Below, one piece after another: positions 1 through 6,800 of a stretch of DNA of 11,915 bases (position 1 is its first letter; each line of letters opens with the position of its first letter). A model generated the notes under the pieces. It was not told the DNA's origin and did not search any database. It saw nothing but the letters and a program-made list of their open reading frames with translations. The position numbers and the translations under genes were made by a program. Origin of the DNA: Ktedonobacter sp. 13_1_20CM_4_53_11 (GTDB lineage Bacteria; Chloroflexota; Ktedonobacteria; Ktedonobacterales; Ktedonobacteraceae); contig MNIY01000174.1 in the NCBI GenBank assembly GCA_001919995.1, forward strand, positions 1 to 11,915, read 5' to 3'.

Positions 1-142
1 CGACTCGCACGTTCCACACATTGGGGCCATTCATTTTTTCCGTCATTGGGATGACCCACATACGTAAAGAGTTATATGGCGAGGTGTCATCGCATCATCG
101 CGAACCTTGATATTTGAATACCTTTTGAAAGGCAGAACTTCA
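1..142. other. left-edge non-coding leader
   Basis: No gene end, RNA gene or convincing promoter is visible here. The stretch carries a T-rich tract near 34-40 and leads into the secreted-protein gene. A purine-rich ribosome site (AAAGG, about 128-132) sits ten bases before the GTG at 143. An ATG at 107 opens the same frame but has no good ribosome site and would put extra residues ahead of a normal signal peptide. Confidence 0.4.
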
Positions 143-610
143 GTGTTGAACAAGCGAACGTTTGGCGGAGTCATAGCAGTCGTGCTGATCGCGGCTTTCG
201 CATCTATCTTGGGGGTACAGGCGGCTATGGCCGCGACCACGTCAACCTGCTACCACGTGCACGGCACGCTGAGAACCCAGGTGGTCGCCGCAGGTGAGAC
301 CAGGGGGACGATCACACAGGGTGGTCCGCTCAATGGGACGACGCAGGATCAGATCACCAGTTTCAACTCGTCGACGGGCACCTACACCGCCCTGTTCCAG
401 GACACGACTGAGAACGGGACGCTCGCCACCAGGGACAACGGGCAGTTCTCCCCGAATGGCCCCTTCGTCGAGAACGGGGTAGTGGACGGGAGTGCTTCGA
501 CCGGTGGATTTGTCGGCGCCACCGGATCGCTCACGTTCAGCGGGTCAACCCCCGACGGGATCCACTTTACAGCGACGGTCACAGGGGTGATCTGTAAAAT
601 CAGCCTGTAG
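143..610 (+). CDS. small secreted protein, unknown function
   Basis: A 155-residue exported protein that I cannot assign to a characterised family. Residues 1-30 form a textbook signal peptide: the basic start MLNKR, a hydrophobic core at about 8-27, and a likely signal peptidase I site at AMA|A near 30/31. The mature part is rich in Thr, Gly and Ser with alternating short strands, as in an all-beta barrel. Its only two cysteines, Cys36 near the new N-terminus and Cys151 near the C-terminus, could form one disulfide. Gly-rich turns such as GGFVGATGSL (121-130) recall allene-oxide-cyclase-like or dirigent-like barrels, but that is a guess from texture, not a motif match. I prefer GTG 143 over the in-frame ATG 107 because it follows a ribosome site and gives a normal-length signal peptide. 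It stands alone, with a long non-coding gap downstream. Confidence 0.7.
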   Translation: MLNKRTFGGVIAVVLIAAFASILGVQAAMAATTSTCYHVHGTLRTQVVAAGETRGTITQGGPLNGTTQDQITSFNSSTGTYTALFQDTTENGTLATRDNGQFSPNGPFVENGVVDGSASTGGFVGATGSLTFSGSTPDGIHFTATVTGVICKISL

Positions 611-621
611 CCTGCATCGCT

Positions 622-657
622 GGGCAGATGCGTATGGTAACTCTGCCTTGCGGTATT
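622..657 (+). terminator. possible terminator of the secreted-protein gene
   Basis: GGCAGA (623-628) pairs with TCTGCC (642-647), extendable by a G-U pair, over a 13-base loop. A short T5 run follows at about 653-657. The stem is short, the loop is long and the U-tract is five bases away, so this is only a candidate. Its place 12 bases after the stop codon is what makes it plausible. Confidence 0.3.
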
Positions 658-831
658 TTTCCTATTGTACTCTACGTACTCTTGTCCTGACAAGATGTAG
701 GTGCCACCACGTGCGAGTGCCAAGATTTGCTGACTATCCTCTGGGTCAGTGTGTTCTTGGCTTTTCTCAAAGCGGCCTCAGGATTTATGACCAGGCCTCA
801 ATTAGCCAATGAGTACTAAAATGATTGACCG

Positions 832-851
832 TTAACACCTTTTTATGTTAA
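832..851. repeat. TTAACA/TGTTAA inverted repeat, possible operator
   Basis: Perfect 6-base arms, TTAACA (832-837) and TGTTAA (846-851), are separated by eight T-rich bases. Similar half-sites, CTTAACC (about 877-883) and GGTTAA (925-930), occur downstream and are themselves inverted to each other. Spaced half-sites of this kind suit a dimeric regulator of the downstream gene. No regulator is identified, and short AT-rich repeats arise easily by chance. Confidence 0.3.
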
Positions 852-1024
852 GAAAGACATACCTGATTGATTTCTTCTTAACCTGAACTTTACCAATTCA
901 CAATCGTTTAGCAACTACCCCCATGGTTAAATTCTTAAGAGAAGTCTTGGATAACTACTCAGAATGGAAGGGAGCGAGTGCTTTGGCGTTCGGTATTTCT
1001 TCCTTAGTGCACGCTATCATAAAA

Positions 1025-1081
1025 TCGTTCCGCGTTTTGTGACGCTCTCACAGTGTGAGTCTAGCGCGGCACTCGGAACGA
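1025..1081 (+). promoter_or_regulatory. structured 5' leader hairpin
   Basis: The arms TCGTTCCG (1025-1032) and CGGAACGA (1074-1081) are perfectly complementary over eight bases and enclose a second perfect hairpin, CTCAC-AGT-GTGAG (1047-1059). CGCG (1031-1034) can pair with CGCG (1065-1068) as an alternative inner stem. A further seven-base match, CGAGTGC (975-981) with GCACTCG (1069-1075), overlaps the outer arm at 1074-1075, so two mutually exclusive folds are possible. The structure ends 28 bases before the ribosome site of the 1126 gene. It could be a cis-acting RNA leader or a DNA operator; I recognise no known riboswitch class. Confidence 0.4.
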
Positions 1082-1109
1082 ACTTGTGAAAGCCTGTACT
1101 TAAGTAAGT

Positions 1110-1117
1110 AAGGAGGT
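1110..1117 (+). promoter_or_regulatory. ribosome binding site deciding a TTG start
   Basis: AAGGAGGT is an exact match to the consensus Shine-Dalgarno sequence and lies eight bases before TTG 1126. It is the main reason to accept the rare TTG as the start codon of the membrane-protein gene. Confidence 0.8.
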
Positions 1118-1125
1118 TCTTTCAA

Positions 1126-2265
1126 TTGAAGACAGACACCGTCATACCTAATCATCCGCCGCCTCAGGTTGGCTGGGCTCCCCCGGAGATGATAGAGCCT
1201 GAGCCAAGAAAGGACAAGCGCCTGATACAGCTCTGGAATGCGCTCACCACTCTTCCAGAGGCTCCCCCTGACGCGGACCTCGCCCAACGCGAAGCTGTGC
1301 GTAGGTCGCGATTGACCAGTAACGTATTATTTTTCTTCGTCGTCATGGTTGTTGCTCTGCTTCCGGCCTGTTACATTGCCCCGGGCCACTCGTACTTCTG
1401 GCTGGATCTGGCTCTGGCCGTTGCGTCTATCTTCGCGCTGGCGCTCAATCGTCAAGGATACACCTTAGCCGCCGGTATTCTGGTCAATCTTGCTGGCTTC
1501 TCGATACTGACGATCGCCCTCTTCACGACCATTCCATTCGACGAAACGACACTCCAGGGGTACGATATGTACGTCATTGTGGAGCTTCTAGCGGTTTCAT
1601 TGTTGCCGATGCGCAGCATCTTTCTCGTCGCAATTACAGGTGCGATATGTATTATCGCCACTTTAATATATATGCCTCATACGGCGGTACTCGACACAGA
1701 CCTGCACGATCGCCTCCTCATTATTATAGCGCGGCCTATTGGCACGTTGTTCCTTGCGGCAGGCGTTACCTACATACTGGCCTCCACCATGGCAAAAGCT
1801 ATCGAGCGTGCAGGTCGGGCTGAGTTGATCGCCCAATTTCAGCGGAAGTTTGCCGAACAGGAGCATGCGCTTGTCGAAGAACAGAAACGCGAACTTGATG
1901 TGGGCATAGGGCAAATCCTGCACACCCACGTGGCTGTGGCGAACGGCAATTTGCATGCCCGTGCGCCGCTCACCCGGGATAATATGCTCTGGCAGATCGC
2001 AGTGGCATTAAATAATCTGCTGGTGCGATTCCAGCGGGCAGCACGGGCGGAAGCAGAGCTCCAGCGCGCTGATCAGGCTATGACCTACTGCGTCGATTGT
2101 ATCCAGCGAGCCGAGCAGGATCAGCGGGTTCTCGCCCTGCCCCTTACGCACACCCATATTGATCCTTTGATCGCAGCGCTCCAGGGCAAGGCGCTCAGCC
2201 AAACTGGACACTCGCAGGACCATTCTGGCGACCGTCTACCTCCTGAGTATAACCTCAGGAGGTAG
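1126..2265 (+). CDS. six-span membrane protein with HAMP-like domain
   Basis: A 379-residue inner-membrane protein of signalling type, function unknown. Residues 1-63 are cytoplasmic and proline-rich. Hydrophobic segments lie at about 66-85, 90-107, 112-135, 146-161, 163-183 and 198-220. A charged helical stretch at 222-258 looks like a coiled coil, followed by a HAMP-like unit at about 262-303 with the hallmarks GNL (274-276) and D-x4-WQIAVALNNL. After another helical stretch the protein simply ends; there is no kinase, GGDEF, methyl-accepting or phosphatase domain. It may sense a membrane or envelope signal and pass it to a partner through the HAMP helices. The TTG start is supported by a consensus ribosome site. 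The C-terminal residues from about 368 are encoded within the terminator hairpin. It is separated from the biosynthetic genes by that terminator. The length and clean frame argue for a real, complete gene. Confidence 0.75.
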   Translation: MKTDTVIPNHPPPQVGWAPPEMIEPEPRKDKRLIQLWNALTTLPEAPPDADLAQREAVRRSRLTSNVLFFFVVMVVALLPACYIAPGHSYFWLDLALAVASIFALALNRQGYTLAAGILVNLAGFSILTIALFTTIPFDETTLQGYDMYVIVELLAVSLLPMRSIFLVAITGAICIIATLIYMPHTAVLDTDLHDRLLIIIARPIGTLFLAAGVTYILASTMAKAIERAGRAELIAQFQRKFAEQEHALVEEQKRELDVGIGQILHTHVAVANGNLHARAPLTRDNMLWQIAVALNNLLVRFQRAARAEAELQRADQAMTYCVDCIQRAEQDQRVLALPLTHTHIDPLIAALQGKALSQTGHSQDHSGDRLPPEYNLRR

Positions 2266-2274
2266 ACGGTCTTT
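2230..2274 (+). terminator. strong hairpin terminator overlapping the gene end
   Basis: Bases 2230-2247 and 2254-2271 form a perfect 18-bp stem with the six-base loop TATAAC, followed by TTT (2272-2274). The preceding stop codon (TAG, 2263-2265) lies inside the 3' arm. The U-tract is short, but the stem is long and GC-rich, so factor-independent termination, 3'-end protection, or both are likely. A second small hairpin, CCGAT-C6-ATCGG (2275-2290), follows at once. The arms happen to contain AGGAGGT (2257-2263) and its complement ACCTCCT. Confidence 0.7.
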
Positions 2275-2338
2275 CCGATCCCCCCATCGGCCCTATTCAC
2301 TATCTTTGTGCTTACTACTAGTGTCTTTTACGGTAGAG

Positions 2339-2345
2339 AGGAGGT
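2339..2345 (+). promoter_or_regulatory. ribosome binding site deciding a GTG start
   Basis: AGGAGGT lies four bases before GTG 2350. This favours that codon over the in-frame GTG at 2308, which has no ribosome site and would place the Shine-Dalgarno sequence inside the coding region. Confidence 0.7.
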
Positions 2346-2349
2346 CTGT

Positions 2350-3795
2350 GTGCTATTATCTACCATTGAGATAAAGCAGAATCGTTCACTGAAGTGTTCC
2401 GATAGGCAACATGCCCTGGTCATTGGTGCCAGCATGGCCGGACTCCTGGCCGCTCGTATACTTTCGGACTATTTTGAACTGGTAACGGTTGTCGAACGAG
2501 ATCAGCTTCCCACGAATGCGGAAGCACGCAAAGGCGTTCCCCAGGGAAGGCATGTCCATCTCCTGATGTGTAGAGGAGCAGATATCATTTGGGAACTCTT
2601 TCCTGATCTCTCTGCCGCGCTTGAAGAGGATGGAGCCCTGCTGATCAGTCCTACGGAAGACTTCCGCTGGTTTCACTTTGGGAACTGGAAACTCCAGTTC
2701 CCTGGGCCTCTGCGTGTGCATAGCCAGAGTCGTCCACTGCTTGAGTACCATGTCCGTCGCTGTGTCGCAGCCAGGCCCAACGTCCGTATCCTCGACAACT
2801 GCGAGGTGCTTGGCCTCATCGGCGGTGCCGACCATCGTTCCGGTATCACTGGGGTGTGCATGCGCCGCAGGCGCGACAATGTGCAGAACGAGGAATATCT
2901 GCATACCAATCTCGTCGTCGATGCTAGCGGCCGTGGTTCGCAAACACCCTCCTGGCTGGCTGCACTGGATTATCCTCCCGTTGAAGAAACGCTCGTCAAG
3001 ATTGACGTCGGCTATGCGACCCGCATCTATCAGCGTCCAAACAATGCTCCTCGCGACTGGAAGGCCATGGGCATCTATCCATGGCCACTGGAGATGAAGC
3101 GCACCGGGTATATTTTCCCCATTGAGAGGAATGCGTGGATGGTGACACTCTCTGGCTGTTTGCGCGATCATCCCCCCGCCGATGAGGCTGGTTTCCTTGA
3201 ATTTGCCCGCAAGCTGGGCCGGCCCGATGTTTATGAGGCCATCAAGGATGCCGAACCATTGAGCCCTATTGCTATCCATAAATTTCCTGCGAACAGGCGT
3301 CGCCATTATGAACGCCTGTCACATCTACCGGATGGCCTCGTGGTGCTTGGCGATGCAGCCTGTAGCTTTAATCCTGTCTACGGACAAGGCGTGACAGTCG
3401 CTGCGCTGGAGGCCAGTACACTGCGTGCTTGCCTGGACCGGCATCTGAGTTCTCATGCTGGAAATATGGTGGGCTTCCCTCATCGCTTCCAGAAGGCTCT
3501 GGCAAGCGTTGTCGAGGCTCCCTGGCTGTTCGCCACGAGCGAGGATTTCCGCTATCCAGCTACGGAGGGCAAACGCCCCTTCGGTATTCGTCTGCTCCAG
3601 GGCTATACGCAGCGTGTATGCCGCTTGACGGCCACCAACCCCTTTGTCACTCAGTCCTTTTACGAGGTGCTCAATATGCTCAAGCCGCCAACTGCACTGT
3701 TCCACCCGCGCATACTTCTACCCGCGCTGCTTGCACGCCAAAGGGATTCTGTCGCCGCCACGTCTAGCCAATCTCCGGCGTCACACCTTGTGTAG
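2350..3795 (+). CDS. FAD-dependent monooxygenase, polyketide epoxidase-like
   Basis: A 481-residue flavoprotein monooxygenase, probably acting on the product of the adjacent PKS. The N-terminal Rossmann motif VIGASMAGL (Gly26 to Gly31) and the strand-end acid Glu49 in VVERD bind the ADP part of FAD. The second FAD motif, GDAACSFNPVYGQG (334-347), contacts the ribityl and pyrophosphate. RKGVPQGRHVH after the first strand pair, VVDASGRGS and VGYATRIYQRP match what I remember of the polyether epoxidases MonCI and Lsd18, which epoxidise alkenes on polyketide chains. That recall was not checked by alignment, and general hydroxylases share the fold. There is no signal peptide. It starts from GTG and is co-directional with the PKS, 34 bp away, so the two are almost certainly one operon. 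The reaction and substrate are inferred from family and context. Confidence 0.8.
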   Translation: MLLSTIEIKQNRSLKCSDRQHALVIGASMAGLLAARILSDYFELVTVVERDQLPTNAEARKGVPQGRHVHLLMCRGADIIWELFPDLSAALEEDGALLISPTEDFRWFHFGNWKLQFPGPLRVHSQSRPLLEYHVRRCVAARPNVRILDNCEVLGLIGGADHRSGITGVCMRRRRDNVQNEEYLHTNLVVDASGRGSQTPSWLAALDYPPVEETLVKIDVGYATRIYQRPNNAPRDWKAMGIYPWPLEMKRTGYIFPIERNAWMVTLSGCLRDHPPADEAGFLEFARKLGRPDVYEAIKDAEPLSPIAIHKFPANRRRHYERLSHLPDGLVVLGDAACSFNPVYGQGVTVAALEASTLRACLDRHLSSHAGNMVGFPHRFQKALASVVEAPWLFATSEDFRYPATEGKRPFGIRLLQGYTQRVCRLTATNPFVTQSFYEVLNMLKPPTALFHPRILLPALLARQRDSVAATSSQSPASHLV

Positions 3796-3815
3796 TACAG
3801 GAGGGAATTCAAGAT

Positions 3816-3821
3816 AGGGAG
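3816..3821 (+). promoter_or_regulatory. ribosome binding site of the PKS gene
   Basis: AGGGAG lies eight bases before ATG 3830. A stronger AGGAGGG at 3799-3805, just after the upstream stop, is 24 bases from the start and has no usable start codon at normal spacing. It may help hold ribosomes passing from the FAD-enzyme gene. Confidence 0.6.
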
Positions 3822-3829
3822 TAATTAGA

Positions 3830-6800
3830 ATGGAGGAAAGATTGGAACCAATTGCTATCATTGGCATGGGCTGCCGTTTCCCCGGTGCCCCGAATCCACG
3901 TGCATTCTGGCAACTGATGTGTAACGGAGTCGATGCGATTACGGAGGTTCCAGCCGACAGGTACGACGTCAACACCGTGTACGATCCACGGCCAGGCACT
4001 CCCGGCAAGGTGATGAGCCGCATGGGAGGATTCTTAGATCAGGTCGATCAATTCGATGCTGCATTCTTTGGTCTTTCCCCGCGCGAAGCCTCACGTATGG
4101 ACCCTCAGCACCGCTTGCTGCTTGAGGTCGCCTGGGAGGCGATGGAAGATGCAGGCCTGGTCCCAGAGAAACTCAGCGAAGAAATCGCTGGCGTTTTCAT
4201 CGGTATCATCACGGGTGATTACTGGGATCGGCAGTTCCGCAATCCCGCCAATCTCGATGTGTATGCCACGGCAGGGAGCGCTCGCAGTGGTGCCGCCGGT
4301 CGCATTTCTTATGCCCTCGGACTGCAGGGAGTGAGCGTGGCACTGGATGCGGCCTGCTCCTCCTCACTGGTGGCGGTCCATCTGGCTTGCCAGAGCTTGC
4401 GCACCGGTTCATGCACGGTGGCACTGGCGGGTGGCGTGAATGTTCTCCTCAACCCCGACCACACCATTGGGTTTTCACAGGGCAGAATGATGGCACCGGA
4501 TGGGCACTGCAAAACATTTGACGCCCAGGCCGATGGCTACGTACGCAGCGAAGGCGCAGGCGTGGTGGTGTTAAAACCCCTCTCATGTGCACTAGCCAAT
4601 GGCGATCCGATTTACGCCGTGATTCGTGGTAGCTCCTCCAACAACGATGGGCACTGTGAGTTATTTATGGCGCCGAGCGTGAAAGGGCAACAAGCCGGGC
4701 TACGCCGGGCCTACCATGACGCCGGTATCGATCCGCTGCGCGTGCACTATGTCGAGGCCCACGGCACGGGAACCAGCGTCGGCGACCCGGTCGAGATCAA
4801 GGCACTGGGTAGTGTGCTCTGCGAGGGGCGACCGGCCGACCATCCGTTGATCGTTGGCTCGGTCAAGACCAACATCGGCCACACCGAGGGTGCCGCCGGG
4901 CTAGCCGGATTGATCAAGGTTGTGCTTTGCCTCAAGCACAAGATGATCCCGCCCAACCTGCATTTCCATCAGCCTAGTCCCGCGATCCCCTGGCAGGACT
5001 ATGCCCTGATGATCCCCACGCAGCTGATCCCCTGGCCGCAGAGCGATGGCCCATGCCTGGCGGGAGTCAGTAGCTTCGGTATCGCAGGGACGAATGCTCA
5101 TGTCATAGTAGAAGAGGCAGCGCAACTGATAATGCCGGCCCCGGCATCACAGTGCGGTGCAATACCCACGACCCATCTCCTGCCCCTGTCGGCGCAGACT
5201 CCTGATGGGCTGAAAGATCTGGCAGGCAGCTACCTGAAACATTTGGAGGAGGAGGAGTACGCCGATCAGGCATTACATGATATCTGTTACACGGCAAGCT
5301 CGCGCCGCACCCATCACGACCATCGACTGGCCGTCGTCAGCCGCTCCAGACAGGATGCCCACGACAAACTAGCGGCCTTCATCCGCGGTGAGGCGGGTCT
5401 GGAACTGGTCAGCGGGCGCAAGATCACCAACAAGCAACAGAAGATTGCCTGGATTTTCCCGGGCCAGGGCTCACAGTGGCTGGGCATGGGGCACGATTTG
5501 CTCGAACAGGAGCCGGTTTTTCGCGCCGCCATCAAGGCATGTGACCAGGTGATGCGCCACTACGTTGATTGGTCACTGCTCGAACAGTTGCAGGCCGACG
5601 AGGACCATTCGCGCCTCTCCGACATCGATGTGATCCAGCCGATGCTCTTCGCGATCGAGGTGGCCCTGGCCGCCCTCTGGCGCTCGTGGGGTATCGAGCC
5701 TGACATGGTGGTCGGTCACTCTATGGGAGAAGTTGCTGCGGCCTATGTGGCCGGAGCACTCAGTCTAGAGGATGCCGCCTGGATCATCTGCTCCCGCAGC
5801 AAGCTGCTTCTCCGTACGAGCGGCAAGGGGGCTATGGCGGCCGTAGAGCTCTCTCTTGATCAGGCAAGGACGATTGTCTCTGATTACGAAGAGCGTGTCT
5901 CTGTGGCAGTGAGTAACAGCGCAAGCTCGACGGTTCTGTCAGGCGATCCGCAAGCACTGGCCGAAATCCTGACCATACTCGAGCGCAACGGCGTCTTTGG
6001 CCGACTCGTCAAAGTAGACGTCGCCTCGCACAGCCCACAGATGGATCCGCTGCGCGATGACTTGCTCAGGCTTATGGAGCGCGTGCAGCCACGCAGGGCA
6101 GCGATTCCGATGTACTCGACGGTTCACGGAGAAATCATTGACGGGAGCGAGCTCGCGGCCCAGTACTGGGTAAACAATCTACGCAAGCCAGTGCTCTTCC
6201 TCGCCGCTATACAGGCGTTGCTGGAAGACGACTACGGCATCTTCATGGAGATGAGCCCGCATCCGATCCTGGTCGGTGCCGTCAGACAGACCATCGAGCA
6301 GAGCGAAAAGTCCGGACTGGCCCTCTCGTCGATGCGGCGCGATGAGGAGGGACGGGCCGCGATGCTGGCGACGCTCGGCACACTCTACACACAGGGATGC
6401 CCACTCAACTGGTCCGCGCTGTATATCACCGGAGGACATCACGTTCCCCTGCCGACCTATCCCTGGCAACGCCAGCGCTATTGGAACCCCAATATCGACC
6501 GTCCTCAATCTGGCGCCATCTCATCTTTCCAGGCTCGGTGCAGCGACGGGACGTCCCATCCCATCCTTGGCAGAAGCATGCAGTCAGCACTCCATCCCAA
6601 TACGTATTTCTGGACCACCGACATTGATACGGAGATCTTCCCCTACCTGAGCGACCACCGCGTGCATGATATGCCAGTGCTGCCCTGTGCGGCCTATATC
6701 GAGCTGTCCCTCGCCGCCGCGACTGAGATCTTCGGACCGCAGCGCTTCAGCGTCGAAGATCTTGAACTCACGAAGGCCCTCTTCTTCTCGAAAGGGACCA

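Larger units (their letters stand above)
611..1125. other. 515-bp non-coding gap
   Basis: No credible gene is found on either strand; the minus-strand frame reaching 723 is a shadow of the secreted-protein gene. The gap holds a weak terminator (622-657), a dyad CTTGTCCTGACAAG (681-694), a TTAACA/TGTTAA inverted repeat (832-851) and further TTAAC-like words at about 878-882 and 925-930. A strongly structured segment follows at 1025-1081. AT content rises between about 780 and 930, as expected for a promoter and operator region serving the downstream membrane-protein gene, but no clean -35/-10 pair could be fixed. Confidence 0.5.

Noticed and set aside
107..142. Earlier in-frame ATG start for the secreted protein
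   Set aside because: It lacks a ribosome site and lengthens the signal peptide unnaturally; GTG 143 has AAAGG ten bases upstream.
825..849. TTGACC as a -35 box
   Set aside because: The only TATAAT-like word (TATGTT at 844) is 13 bases away, too close; at 17 bases the sequence is GTTAAG.
2308..2349. Earlier in-frame GTG start for the FAD enzyme
   Set aside because: It has no ribosome site, would place a strong AGGAGGT inside the gene, and adds residues before the normal N-terminus of the FAD fold.
2386..3306. 306-codon open frame on the minus strand
   Set aside because: It lies wholly antisense to the FAD monooxygenase gene, has no recognisable domain, and is the kind of shadow expected opposite GC-rich coding sequence.
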